The notes: generated from the sequence alone by a model not told the origin. 64,000 nucleotides of DNA from Accumulibacter appositus (GCF_035440685.1 NZ_DAORMW010000025.1), one strand, 5' to 3'; positions 25,956-35,406 are shown, counted from the first letter of the stretch. Made by a program: numbers and translations.

Positions 25956-26375
25956 ATGAGATATCCCGCCTCCAAACCTGAGCCATCGGATCCCGACCGC
26001 AGTCCGGGGGCCCGCCATTGCCCTGCCAGGACGCTTGCCGGTGCTCTGCTGATCGCCCTGGTCGTCGGCGGATGCGCGCCCGATGCCTTCCTGCCCGATG
26101 CTCCGTATGAAGACTTTCTCAATCGGGTTCAGACTAAGTGCCTGTATCAGCGGATCGGAAACGTCGAAATCACCCCGGACTTCCTGCAGACGCCTTATTT
26201 TCTGGACGTGACGTCGCGCTTCTACAATGGCGAGATCCCCCAGTCGGCTTTTGTCGAGGACCTGCAGGGAGCGTACTCCGCGCAGCCCGATTCGCCGGGT
26301 GTGCGCTGCCTGCTTGCCCAGATGCCCTCGCCGCCGAGTGAGGCGCTACCGCCGGCGATGAGCGGTACGCGCTAG
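25956..26375 (+). CDS. Small lipoprotein, unknown function
   Basis: A 139-residue protein with an unusually long N-terminal region before the lipoprotein signal; the lipobox VGGC places the lipidated Cys at residue 40 when the ATG at 25956 is used (GGATGAG just upstream). A GTG at 25950 would add two residues. The mature part, DAFLPDAPYEDFLNRVQTKC onward, contains two more cysteines (in KCLYQRIG and VRCLLAQM) that could form a disulfide. The C-terminus is Pro-rich. I do not recognise the family. A weak hairpin (CGGCAGG/CCTGCCG, 26393-26412) lies just after the gene. Confidence 0.72.
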   Translation: MRYPASKPEPSDPDRSPGARHCPARTLAGALLIALVVGGCAPDAFLPDAPYEDFLNRVQTKCLYQRIGNVEITPDFLQTPYFLDVTSRFYNGEIPQSAFVEDLQGAYSAQPDSPGVRCLLAQMPSPPSEALPPAMSGTR

Positions 26376-26495
26376 ATCCAGCCGTTCGCTCGCGGCAGGC
26401 GCGTTCCTGCCGCCATCGGGCAGGGAGGGCTAGGCACCCGCCGCCCTCGACAAGCAGCGAAGAATCCGCTCGCTGACACACCAGGCACGGAAAAA

Positions 26496-28940
26496 ATGAG
26501 CAAACGATCAGCACCGAAACCCGGCACGCGCGCGACGCCTGCCGCCGTCTCGCCGGGGGGGGCCGTCCGGTCGCCCGGACGGAAGCGCTTGCTGCTGCTC
26601 GCCGGCCTGGCCATGCTGCTGGTAATCGCCGTGCTTGATGTCGTGACCATGCCTCCCGCAGTGCCAGCGCTGCCAGCCGTCCCGGTCGTCGCGTCGAGTG
26701 ACGCAGCGGCGCCAGCGCGCTCGTCGGCGCCGGCTGCGGCCACCTATGTCGGGGCAAGCAGCTGCCAGAGCTGTCACGAAAGCGAATTCAAGGCCTGGAG
26801 CGGTTCCCACCACCAGCTCGCCATGCAGGAGGCCACGGCGGCCACGGTGCTTGGTGATTTCGCCGACAGTCGCTTCACGCAGCAGGGTGTCGAGTCGACC
26901 TTCTTCAAGAGTGTCGATGGCAAGTTCATGGTGCGTACCGATGGCCCCGACGGCAAGCTTACCGACTACCCGATCAGCTACACCTTCGGCGTCTATCCAC
27001 TGCAGCAGTATCTGATCGCCTTCCCCGGGGGACGCTATCAGGTGCTGCCGATTGCCTGGGACGCGCGGGCGAAAAGCGAAGGGGGCCAACGCTGGTTCCA
27101 TCTCTATCCCGACCAGAAGGTCGATCATCGGGATCCCTTGCATTGGACCGGGATCTATCAGAACTGGGCGCTGCAATGCGCCGAGTGCCATTCGACCAAC
27201 TTGCGCAAGGGCTACAATGCCGCCAGCAACAGCTACCAGACGACGTTCAGCGAAATCAATGTCGCCTGCGAGTCCTGCCACGGTCCGGCTTCCGCGCACC
27301 TGGAGTGGGCCGGCAAGAGCAAGCCTCCCTACACCGCCGAGGACGACAAGGGCCTGCCATCGCTGAAGAGCGGCTGGCAAGAGGCCTGGAGATTTCCCGG
27401 CGACAGTGCCAAATTTGCCGTGCGCGATCAGCTCGCCGACCCCGCCGGCATGAATAGCTGCGGCGCGTGCCATTCGCGGCGCGGTACCCTGAGCGAGGCC
27501 CGCAAGCCCGGTGCGCCGCTCGAAGACAGCCACCGCCTGGCGATGCTCACGGCGCCTAACTATCATCCCGACGGGCAACAACGCGAGGAAGTCTATGTCT
27601 GGGGCTCGTTCCTGCAGAGCAAGATGCATCAGAACGGTGTCACCTGCATGGACTGCCACGAGCCGCACTCGCAGCAGTTGCGCGCCGAAGGCAACGCGCT
27701 GTGCACCCGTTGCCATCAGGCAAGCGAATTCGACGTGCCCAAGCACCACCGGCACAAGGCGGCTGGCAAGGGCGCAGAGTGCGTCACTTGCCACATGCCC
27801 ACGCAGAACTACATGGTCATCCACGCCCGGCCGGATCATAGCCTGCGCATCCCGCGTCCCGACCTGTCGATCGCGCTCGGCAGCCCGAATGCCTGCACGC
27901 AGTGCCATGGTGACAAGGATGCCAAGTGGGCTGCCGTCGCCATGGACAAGTGGTATGGCAAGGCCTGGCGCGAGCGCCCGCATTACGGCACGACCCTACA
28001 TGCCGGCGAGACCCAGGGCGTGCGCGCCCTGCCGAGCCTGCTCGAACTGGCTGGTAGCCCGACTGCGCCAGCCATCGTGCGCGCGACTGCAGCGACCCTG
28101 GCGCAGCCCTACGTCAATCCCGACACCCTGCCGGCCACCCGGGCACTGCTCCAGGATGCGGATCCTTCGGTGCGCATTGCGGCTCTCGGCATGCTCGCGC
28201 CGGTCGATCCGCTGAACCGCGTGCTGAGTGCTTCGCCCCTGCTTTCCGACCCGGTTCTCGGGGTGCGCATCGAGGCCGCGAGACTCCTCGCCGACGTCCC
28301 CGATGGCCAGATCCCGTCGGCTCGACGCGCGGCACGCGACGCCGCCTTGCAGGAGTACGTGGCGTCGCTCGAACAGGAGGCCGACTGGCCCTCGGCGAAT
28401 GTCAACCTCGGCAACCTGCGCTTGCGTCAGGGCCGCGTCGATGAGGCCGTTGCGGCCTTCCAGCGGGCGATCATGCTCGATCGGCAGTTCGTTGGCGCCT
28501 ATGTCAATCTGGCCGATGCCTGGCGACAGCAGGGGCGTGACCCCGTGGCCGAAAAGGTCCTGCGCGAGGGTCTCGCCGAGCTGCCACGCAACGCCGATCT
28601 GCATCATGCGCTGGGCCTGCTGCTGACCCGCAAGGGGGAGAGCGTCATGGCGCTGCAAGAATTCGCCGAAGCCGCCCGCCTGGCTCCGGACAACGCGCGC
28701 TATGTCTACGTGCAAGCGATCGCCGTGCACTCTGCCGGCCAGCGGAGTGAAGCCCTGGCACTGCTGCGCAGCGCCAACCAGCGCCACCCGAACGATCTGG
28801 AGATTCTCAGTGCGCTGATTTCGATGAGTCGCGAAGCGGGCGACCAGAAGGCGGCACTGCGCTACGCAAAGAAGGCCGCCGAGATCCTGCCGAATGACCC
28901 GAATGTGAAGCGCCTGGTGAGCGAGCTGGAAGGGCGCTAG
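26496..28940 (+). CDS. Octahaem cytochrome c with HEAT-like and TPR repeats
   Basis: An 814-residue protein with one N-terminal membrane anchor (about 31-52) and a periplasmic domain with eight CxxCH haem-binding motifs at about residues 90 (CQSCH), 228 (CAECH), 258 (CESCH), 322 (CGACH), 384 (CMDCH), 403 (CTRCH), 429 (CVTCH) and 467 (CTQCH). Residues about 505-625 look like HEAT-type helical repeats, and about 630-810 hold TPR-type repeats (ANVNLGNLRLRQGRVDEAV, and DLHHALGLLLTRKGESVMAL). Proteins with this layout are known in many proteobacteria and are often annotated as multihaem-cytochrome TPR proteins; the electron donor and acceptor are unknown. The motif spacing recalls the cytochrome c554/nitrite-reductase-like fold. 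Confidence 0.88.
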   Translation: MSKRSAPKPGTRATPAAVSPGGAVRSPGRKRLLLLAGLAMLLVIAVLDVVTMPPAVPALPAVPVVASSDAAAPARSSAPAAATYVGASSCQSCHESEFKAWSGSHHQLAMQEATAATVLGDFADSRFTQQGVESTFFKSVDGKFMVRTDGPDGKLTDYPISYTFGVYPLQQYLIAFPGGRYQVLPIAWDARAKSEGGQRWFHLYPDQKVDHRDPLHWTGIYQNWALQCAECHSTNLRKGYNAASNSYQTTFSEINVACESCHGPASAHLEWAGKSKPPYTAEDDKGLPSLKSGWQEAWRFPGDSAKFAVRDQLADPAGMNSCGACHSRRGTLSEARKPGAPLEDSHRLAMLTAPNYHPDGQQREEVYVWGSFLQSKMHQNGVTCMDCHEPHSQQLRAEGNALCTRCHQASEFDVPKHHRHKAAGKGAECVTCHMPTQNYMVIHARPDHSLRIPRPDLSIALGSPNACTQCHGDKDAKWAAVAMDKWYGKAWRERPHYGTTLHAGETQGVRALPSLLELAGSPTAPAIVRATAATLAQPYVNPDTLPATRALLQDADPSVRIAALGMLAPVDPLNRVLSASPLLSDPVLGVRIEAARLLADVPDGQIPSARRAARDAALQEYVASLEQEADWPSANVNLGNLRLRQGRVDEAVAAFQRAIMLDRQFVGAYVNLADAWRQQGRDPVAEKVLREGLAELPRNADLHHALGLLLTRKGESVMALQEFAEAARLAPDNARYVYVQAIAVHSAGQRSEALALLRSANQRHPNDLEILSALISMSREAGDQKAALRYAKKAAEILPNDPNVKRLVSELEGR

Positions 28941-29115
28941 TTGTCGCCTTGCACGGGCGATGGAACAGACGGGGCCACGGAGTGCAAGCGTCCGGCGCTG
29001 GTCTTGGTGCTGAATTTCGCGTCGCGTGTCGGTCGTAGCACCCGGCAACTCGCTCCGAGCGGGATGTTTTCACTTGACGGGTGGCCGCAAGCGCTTCGGC
29101 ATCACCGCGGGTTTA

Positions 29116-29134
29116 CTGTCGGAAAATTTTACAG
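29116..29134 (+). promoter_or_regulatory. Palindrome CTGTCGGAAAATTTTACAG, candidate activator site
   Basis: CTGT and ACAG bracket an AT-rich core (aaaatttt is itself self-complementary) in the 454-bp region before the PEP-CTERM gene. It is about 98 bp upstream of the -24 element, a normal distance for a sigma-54 enhancer site. PEP-CTERM genes are known to be controlled by a PrsK/PrsR-type two-component system with RpoN; assigning this site to PrsR is inference. Confidence 0.5.
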
Positions 29135-29231
29135 TTGACCTGCCGGCGAGCTGGCGAAAAGCCGCGGCGACCTTTCGAGAGTGTGCACAACGTCATGATT
29201 TGTTGAAAATTGTCTGTTTTTTCTTGTTTTG

Positions 29232-29246
29232 TGGCGTGATTCTTGC
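29232..29246 (+). promoter_or_regulatory. Sigma-54 (-24/-12) promoter for the PEP-CTERM gene
   Basis: TGGCGTGATTCTTGC matches the sigma-54 consensus TGGCACG-N4-TTGC at the invariant GG and GC with exact spacing; only the -21/-20 bases differ. It lies about 150 bp before the preferred start codon at 29395, in an AT-rich patch of an otherwise GC-rich region. Confidence 0.72.
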
Positions 29247-29394
29247 TTTTGCGTCCTTACCGTAGCCGCGGGTCTCTCCTGAGGCGCAAGTCCGCGTTCT
29301 ACCGTTTGCTGTCACTAGATGGTTAAAGCGGGTTCCGTCGCCGTAGCGCGACGGGTCAGTTGAAACAATGTTTCGGTTGGCGGAGCGCAGACAA

Positions 29395-32300
29395 ATGAAA
29401 AAGAACGACGCACAGGGTGTTTCGGCGCGGCCGGTCGGCCGACTTCTCGCTTTGCCCATGGCTTTGGCAATGATCGGCGTGGTGCCGGTGGCGCAGGCTG
29501 CCCCGGTCAGTTGGGTTGTCAGCGCCGACGGCAACTGGGACACCGCCACCAATTGGAGCAGCAATCCCCTGCTGCCCGCTGCCGCCGACGCGGTCACCAT
29601 CAACGTTAGTGGTTTGCGAACGATCACCTTCGACAGCAGCGTCAGCACGATTGCGTCTCTTAGCAGTGCCGAGAACCTAATTGTTTCCGGCGGCGCGCTC
29701 ACTGTCAGCGGCGCGTTTGGCAACACCGCGGCGACAACCCTCTCGGGCGGCACCCTTACACTGAGCGGCGCGTCGAACCTCTCGACGCTCACGCACAGCG
29801 GCGGCACTCTCGATGGTTCCGGGGTGGTTACCGTTGCCGGCGCCAGCACCTGGAGCGGTGGCAGCCAGACCGACGCCGGCAGCACGAGCTTCAACGGCCC
29901 GCTGACGCTCAGCGGTGGCGATGGACGCATCGTAAGCAGTCGTACGGTCAACTTCGGCGGTACCACCACCTGGACCAATCCCAGCGACAGCACGGGCTAC
30001 TTCTTTACCGGCGAAGGCGCCACCCTGGCCAACTCGGGCAGCTTCCTCGACCAGAACGCCTTCGACAACTTCATGTTCAACGCTTACGGCGGCGCCGATT
30101 CGACCTTCGTCAACAGCGGCAGCTATATCAAGAGCGGTGCCGGCACCACCGACATTTCTATTGGCTTCAACAATAGCGGCAGCCTGGACGTGCAGACCGG
30201 CACACTGCGCCTGGGTGGCGGCGGCAGCAGCACCGGCGGCAGCTACACTGTCGCCAGTGGCGCCACCGTCGAGTTCTCCGGCGGCACGCACACACTGACC
30301 GACATCGTCAGCGGCGGCAGCGGCACCGGTCGGCTGCTGGCCAGCGGCGGCACCGTTGACAGCAGCGGTACGCTGGTCTTCGCCGGCACCATCGGCGTCA
30401 GCGGTGGCGGCCTCTTCAACTTCAATGGCGCCGCCAGCGCCGCTGCCTTTGAACAGAGCGGTGGCACCATCGGCGGGACTGGCAGCCTGAGCATTGCCGG
30501 CGCCAGCACCTGGAGCGGTGGCAGCCAGACCGACGCCGGCAGCACGAGCTTCAACGGCCCGCTGACGCTCAGCGGTGGCGATGGACGCATCGTAAGCAGT
30601 CGTACGGTCAACTTCGGCGGTACCACCACCTGGACCAATCCCAGCGACAGCACGGGCTACTTCTTTACCGGCGAAGGCGCCACCCTGGCCAACTCGGGCA
30701 GCTTCCTCGACCAGAACGCCTTCGACAACTTCATTCTCAACGCTTACGGGGGCGCGGATTCGACCTTCGTGAACAGCGGCACCTATACCAAGAGCGGTGC
30801 CGGCACGACGACCATCTACATCGGCTTCGACAATAGCGGCGCCGTGAATGTAGAGGCAGGCGTCCTGACTCTCTCCGGCGCCGGCAACTTCACGAATTAC
30901 AGCGGCACGACGTTGACCGGCGGTACGGTCACCGTGCTGGGTGGAGCCAGCTTCGGTTTCACTGACGCGAATGTGGTCACCAACGCGTCGACGATCGTCC
31001 TCGACGGTGCCGGCTCGAACTTCGTCGACGCCAGCACCAGCGGCGACGGTCTTGCCAACTTCGCCACCAATGCCGCCGCTGGCCGCTTCACCATCCGCAA
31101 CGGACGCGACTTCACGACGGCGGGTGCATTCACCAACGCCGGTACCGTCGAAGTCGGCCCGCTCAGCACCTTCACGACTAGCGGCGCCTTCACCAACCAG
31201 GCGGCGGCAACGCTCGCACTGAGCGGTGGCAGCTTCGCCGCTCCCACCCTGAGCAACGCCGGCACGCTGAGCGGCTTCGGCAGCGTCAGCCCGCTGGTGC
31301 AGAACAGCGGCCTGGTCCGCGCCAGCGGCGGCACCCTGGTCGCACAAGCCGGCGTGAACGGCAGCGGCAACATCCAGGTCGACAGCGGCGCAACGCTCGA
31401 CCTGAGCAGCGCCGCCGGCGCCAGCAGCGCGCAGCGGCTGACGATGGACGGCGCGCTCGATCTCGGCGGCCAGAACATCGTCGTCAGCAAGGACTACAGC
31501 AACGCCAACTTCGGCACCGGCAACAGCTTCAACCGTCGCAACAACGTCAGTGGCGCGGGCCAGATCGTCGGCCAGAACGCCGCCCAGACCGTCGTCGGCC
31601 AGGTCGTCGGCGCCGGCGCCAACACCTTCACCGTCGACCTCGGCAACGTTCGCGGCGGCACCACCGCCAACAAGAGCTTCCAGGTGCAGAACAGTGGAAC
31701 CGGCGCCGACATCCGCGGCGCCGTACAGAGTGCTGGTGCGGGCAACGTCACCGACGGCCGGCTGGCGGTCAGCACCGGCAACTTCGGGCCGCTCGCTGTC
31801 GGTGCCAGTAGCGGCGATTACACGATCAGCTTCAGCGCCAGCAGCGGCGGTGCGCTCGTCGGCCAGAAGGCCGGCGTGGTCAGCAACTTCGACAACGTCG
31901 CCGCGCAGACCATCAACATCAATGGCTTCGCCTCGGTACTCGCGCAAGGCAGCGCGACGCCGAGTACCGACCCCGTCGATCTCGGCAATTTCCGCGTCGG
32001 TTTCACGCCACCGCCGCTGCCGACGCAGAATTTCGAGGTTAGCAACCTGACCAGCGGTAGCGGCGCCGAGCGTCTCGGCATCGGTTCGGCGGGTACCAGC
32101 GGCAACTTCGCGGCGACCAACAACCTCGGCGCCAACCTGATTGCCCCGGGCGGGCAGCAAGCGGCCGCCGTGACCGCCGCGGTCAACAACGGGGTCGCGG
32201 GCATCAACAACGGTGCGCTGACCATCCAGTACACCACCAACGGCCAGTTGATCGATCCCTCGTTCGTCACTCAGAACGCCAATGCGCAGACCATCAACCT

Positions 32301-35300
32301 GCAGGCGACCGGCTACAACGTCGCCGTCGGCAGCGCCACGCCGGACCCGGTGGTGCTCACCAACCAGCGCGTTGGCGGCATGCAAAGCCAGGTCCTGAGC
32401 GTCGCCAACACCGCCGCTGCCGGCAGTTTCACCGAGAAACTCAACGCCAGCTTCGGCAGTAACAGCGGCCACGCCCTCAACAACGGCGGCGCGGTCAGCC
32501 TGCTTGCCGCCGGCGACCCCGGCAGCACGGCGATGAGCGTCCGCCTCGACACCAGCGTCGCCGGTGCGCGTAGCGGCAGCGTCACGCTTGACTACCAAAC
32601 GGACGGCACGGGCAGCAGCGGTCTGGGCGTCGCCAGCGTCGGCTCGCAGGTAATCAACGTTTCCGGCAACGTCTATCAGATCGCCCAAGCCAACCTGCCG
32701 GCCGACGTCGACCTGGGTAACTTCCGGCTTGGCAGCGCGACCAGCCAGGCAATCAACATCACCAACACCGACCTTGCGCCGGCCGGCTTCCAGGAAGGTC
32801 TCGACGCCAGCGTCGGTGGCAGCAGCGGCAAGGCGACCGCCAGCGGCGGGCCGATCAGCAAGCTCGCGCAGGGAGCCAGTTCCAACGCGCTCAGCGTCGG
32901 CATCGACAACGCTACGGCCACCGCCGGCGCCAACAACGGCACGGTGACCATCACGCTCGCCAGCAACGGCAGCGGCACCTCTGGTTTGGCGACCATGACG
33001 CTGTCCGACGCGACGATCAATGTCAGCGGCACCGGCTACAACGCTGCCGTCGGCAACGCCACGCCGACCCCGGTCGTGCTCGCCAACCAGCGCGTCGGCG
33101 GCATGCAAAGCCAAGCCCTGACCGTCGCCAACACCGCCGCTGCCGGCGCTTTCACCGAGAAACTCAACGCCAGCTTCGGCAGCAACAGCGGCCACGCCCT
33201 CAACAATGGCGGCGCGGTCAGCCTGCTGGCGGCCGGCGACCCCGGCAGCACGGCGATGACGGCCCGGGTCGACACCAGCGCCGCAGGAGCGCGCAGCGGC
33301 AGCGTGACGCTGAACTACCAGACCGACGGCAGCGACACCAGCGGCCTCGCCGCGGCGAGCGCCGGTTCGCAGGTGATCAATGTCTCGGGCAACGTCTACC
33401 AGCTCGCCAGCGGCCAGATCAACAGCTTGCCGCTGAATTTCGGCACGGTTCAGGTCGGCCAGTCCGTCAGCCAGATACTCAGCATCAGCAATACCGCCAG
33501 CGGCGCCGCCGGCTTCGTCGAAGACCTCAACGCCGCCTTTGGCGCCAGCTCCGGCACCGGCAGCAGCCTAATCAGCGGCAGCGGCAGCATCAGCGGCCTG
33601 ATCGCCGGCGCCACCAACGCCAGCGGCATGACCGTCAGCGTCGACACCAGCGCCGCGGCGACGGTCAACGGCGCCATCGCGGTCAACTTCACCAGCGCCG
33701 GCGCCGTCAGTGGCGTCGACAACGGTCTTGGCACGCTTGCTCTTGGCTCCGTGGACTACGGTGTGCAGGGTCTCATCCAGGCCAACGTGATCAACACCGC
33801 CAGTCCGCTGATCAATAACAGCCCGATCGATCTTGGCAAGGTGCGCATCGGCGCCACCTCACCGACGGCGCTGGTCAGCGTCAGCAACCAGGCCACCACC
33901 GCGCCGCAGGCCGCGCTCAACGCGACGATCAGCGGCAACGGGCCGATTGATGCTGGCGGCAGTTTCAATTTGCTGAATCCGGGCGGCACCAACAACACCG
34001 ACCTGCAGGTGGGGATGAACACCGCCAGCGCAGGCGCGATCAATGGCACCGCGACGATCGCCTTTGTTTCCGATGCCAGCAACGTCGGTGGCTGCGCGCC
34101 CAACTGCCAGCTCAACCTGCCCAGCCAGGATGTCAGCGTCAGTGGTGCCGTCTATCGCCTCGCCAACCCGCTGCTCAACACCAGCGAGGTCAGCCTCGCT
34201 GCCCGCGTTGGCGACGCTGCTCCGAGCGCGACGATCAGCGTCACCAATAGCTCGCCCGATATCTATACCGAGGGCCTCAAGGTGAGCACGGGCAGCGCAC
34301 CGGCCGGCTTCACCAACAGCGGCAGCATCGGCAATCTGGCTGCCGGCGGCACCGACGCCAGCTCGCTCAAGCTAACGCTCGATACCGCCACAGCCGGCAC
34401 CTTCAGCGGCTCCCAGACCCTCGCCTTCAAGTCCACCGGTGCCGGCACCACCGACGCTGTCCCGGATATCGATGTCGGCAACGGCACCGTCACTGTCGGC
34501 GGCAAGGTGTACACGCCGGCGGTGGCGACGCTAAATACTGCGTCCAACGTCAACTTCGGCATCGTGCATGTCGGCGATTCCGTCAGCCAGGCGATCTCGG
34601 TGAGCAACACGGCGCCGGTCAGCGCGCTGAATGATGTCCTGCGCGGCGAATTCAGCAGCGCCAGCGCACCGTTCTCCGGCGGCGGCACGCTCGGTGCCGG
34701 TCTCGACGCCGGGGCGACCGACAGCAGCAGCCTGAGCGTCGGCATGAATACCGCCGCCGCGGGCAACTACAGCGGCAGCGCGACCTTCGTTATGAGCAGC
34801 CACGATGCCGACCTCGTTGATCTGGCGCTGCCCGATCTGAGCGTCAGCTTGAGCGGAACGGTCAACAACTACGCCAAGTCGATCTTTACCTTCGGCATGG
34901 GCGACGGCAGCTTCAAAGCTGACGGCAACAGCTTCGTACTCGACTTCGGAACGCAGTTGCTGGGTTCCGGTGCACTGAAAACTACGCTGTACGCCAGCAA
35001 CGGGGCCAATGGTCTGGCCGACCTGCTCGACGGTGATTTCAACTTCCTCGATGGCATCGATTTCGCCGAGGATGGTTTCGACCCGTTCATCGGACTCGGT
35101 GCGGGCGAACTGACCGGCCCGCTGCTGCTCACCTTCAATACCGGCAAGGTCGGGAGCTATGTCGATACCATCCTGCTGAGCGGCTTCGGCCACAATGCCA
35201 GCGGCTACCGTGACAGGGTCGCCGATGTCATGCTCACCGTGCGGGGGAGCGTGATTCAGGACGGTGGCACCGTTCCGGAGCCGGGAACGCTGTGGCTGGC

Positions 35301-35364
35301 GACGCTTGCGCTGTTGGCAATGGGCCGCCGCGCCATCCGGCGCGCGGCGGCCAGCGAGGGCTGA
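29395..35364 (+). CDS. Giant PEP-CTERM surface protein (choice-of-anchor D-like repeats)
   Basis: A protein of about 1989 residues with a signal peptide (MKKNDAQ... PVAQA) and a C-terminal PEP-CTERM sorting tag: VPEPGTLWLATLALLAMGRR, i.e. VPEP, a hydrophobic helix and a basic end. It would be cut by an exosortase and exported to the surface or matrix. The middle is low-complexity Gly/Ser/Asn/Thr beta-solenoid-like repeat in the first 700 residues, then repeated choice-of-anchor D/HYDIN-like units (VDLGNFRLGSATSQAINITN, and LPLNFGTVQVGQSVSQILSI). The ATG at 29395 has GGAG upstream and sits right before the signal peptide; the ATG at 29368 would add nine residues. A 241-bp segment is exactly duplicated within it. 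Confidence 0.88.
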   Translation: MKKNDAQGVSARPVGRLLALPMALAMIGVVPVAQAAPVSWVVSADGNWDTATNWSSNPLLPAAADAVTINVSGLRTITFDSSVSTIASLSSAENLIVSGGALTVSGAFGNTAATTLSGGTLTLSGASNLSTLTHSGGTLDGSGVVTVAGASTWSGGSQTDAGSTSFNGPLTLSGGDGRIVSSRTVNFGGTTTWTNPSDSTGYFFTGEGATLANSGSFLDQNAFDNFMFNAYGGADSTFVNSGSYIKSGAGTTDISIGFNNSGSLDVQTGTLRLGGGGSSTGGSYTVASGATVEFSGGTHTLTDIVSGGSGTGRLLASGGTVDSSGTLVFAGTIGVSGGGLFNFNGAASAAAFEQSGGTIGGTGSLSIAGASTWSGGSQTDAGSTSFNGPLTLSGGDGRIVSSRTVNFGGTTTWTNPSDSTGYFFTGEGATLANSGSFLDQNAFDNFILNAYGGADSTFVNSGTYTKSGAGTTTIYIGFDNSGAVNVEAGVLTLSGAGNFTNYSGTTLTGGTVTVLGGASFGFTDANVVTNASTIVLDGAGSNFVDASTSGDGLANFATNAAAGRFTIRNGRDFTTAGAFTNAGTVEVGPLSTFTTSGAFTNQAAATLALSGGSFAAPTLSNAGTLSGFGSVSPLVQNSGLVRASGGTLVAQAGVNGSGNIQVDSGATLDLSSAAGASSAQRLTMDGALDLGGQNIVVSKDYSNANFGTGNSFNRRNNVSGAGQIVGQNAAQTVVGQVVGAGANTFTVDLGNVRGGTTANKSFQVQNSGTGADIRGAVQSAGAGNVTDGRLAVSTGNFGPLAVGASSGDYTISFSASSGGALVGQKAGVVSNFDNVAAQTININGFASVLAQGSATPSTDPVDLGNFRVGFTPPPLPTQNFEVSNLTSGSGAERLGIGSAGTSGNFAATNNLGANLIAPGGQQAAAVTAAVNNGVAGINNGALTIQYTTNGQLIDPSFVTQNANAQTINLQATGYNVAVGSATPDPVVLTNQRVGGMQSQVLSVANTAAAGSFTEKLNASFGSNSGHALNNGGAVSLLAAGDPGSTAMSVRLDTSVAGARSGSVTLDYQTDGTGSSGLGVASVGSQVINVSGNVYQIAQANLPADVDLGNFRLGSATSQAINITNTDLAPAGFQEGLDASVGGSSGKATASGGPISKLAQGASSNALSVGIDNATATAGANNGTVTITLASNGSGTSGLATMTLSDATINVSGTGYNAAVGNATPTPVVLANQRVGGMQSQALTVANTAAAGAFTEKLNASFGSNSGHALNNGGAVSLLAAGDPGSTAMTARVDTSAAGARSGSVTLNYQTDGSDTSGLAAASAGSQVINVSGNVYQLASGQINSLPLNFGTVQVGQSVSQILSISNTASGAAGFVEDLNAAFGASSGTGSSLISGSGSISGLIAGATNASGMTVSVDTSAAATVNGAIAVNFTSAGAVSGVDNGLGTLALGSVDYGVQGLIQANVINTASPLINNSPIDLGKVRIGATSPTALVSVSNQATTAPQAALNATISGNGPIDAGGSFNLLNPGGTNNTDLQVGMNTASAGAINGTATIAFVSDASNVGGCAPNCQLNLPSQDVSVSGAVYRLANPLLNTSEVSLAARVGDAAPSATISVTNSSPDIYTEGLKVSTGSAPAGFTNSGSIGNLAAGGTDASSLKLTLDTATAGTFSGSQTLAFKSTGAGTTDAVPDIDVGNGTVTVGGKVYTPAVATLNTASNVNFGIVHVGDSVSQAISVSNTAPVSALNDVLRGEFSSASAPFSGGGTLGAGLDAGATDSSSLSVGMNTAAAGNYSGSATFVMSSHDADLVDLALPDLSVSLSGTVNNYAKSIFTFGMGDGSFKADGNSFVLDFGTQLLGSGALKTTLYASNGANGLADLLDGDFNFLDGIDFAEDGFDPFIGLGAGELTGPLLLTFNTGKVGSYVDTILLSGFGHNASGYRDRVADVMLTVRGSVIQDGGTVPEPGTLWLATLALLAMGRRAIRRAAASEG
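29834..30074 (+). repeat. Exact 241-bp direct repeat in the PEP-CTERM gene, copy A
   Basis: Identical to 30494-30734, offset by 660 bp (220 codons, in frame). It encodes the unit starting AGASTWSGGSQTDAGSTSFN. Identity at the nucleotide level, including third positions, points to a recent duplication or gene conversion. Confidence 0.95.
30494..30734 (+). repeat. Exact 241-bp direct repeat in the PEP-CTERM gene, copy B
   Basis: Second copy of 29834-30074. Similarity continues with scattered changes for about 60 bp after the exact block (for example ttcatGttcaa against ttcatTctcaa). Confidence 0.95.
32311..32590 (+). repeat. Diverged long repeat in the PEP-CTERM gene, copy A
   Basis: This stretch recurs at about 33037-33316 with roughly nine in ten bases the same by eye. 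It encodes the choice-of-anchor D-like unit with LTNQRVGGMQSQVLSVANTA. Older than the 241-bp exact repeat, judging from the substitutions. Confidence 0.8.
33037..33316 (+). repeat. Diverged long repeat in the PEP-CTERM gene, copy B
   Basis: Counterpart of about 32311-32590. It encodes LANQRVGGMQSQALTVANTA and the shared FTEKLNASFGSNSGHALNN segment. Confidence 0.8.
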
Positions 35365-35406
35365 CGCAGGCGGGTACGCGCGCTCGGATCGGCGCGCCTG
35401 GACCTA

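Larger units (their letters stand above)
28941..29394 (+). other. Intergenic region with regulatory signals before the PEP-CTERM gene
   Basis: No credible gene is present. The right half is AT-richer than its surroundings (29160-29260) and carries the palindrome at 29116-29134 and the -24/-12 promoter at 29232-29246. The left 150 bp (28941-29100) shows nothing I can name. Confidence 0.7.

Noticed and set aside
29677..33195. Antisense open frame of 1172 codons opposite the PEP-CTERM gene
   Set aside because: The GC-rich repetitive coding strand yields few stops on the reverse strand. The product is Ala/Gly/Val/Arg low complexity with no domain, while the sense frame has a signal peptide and PEP-CTERM tag.
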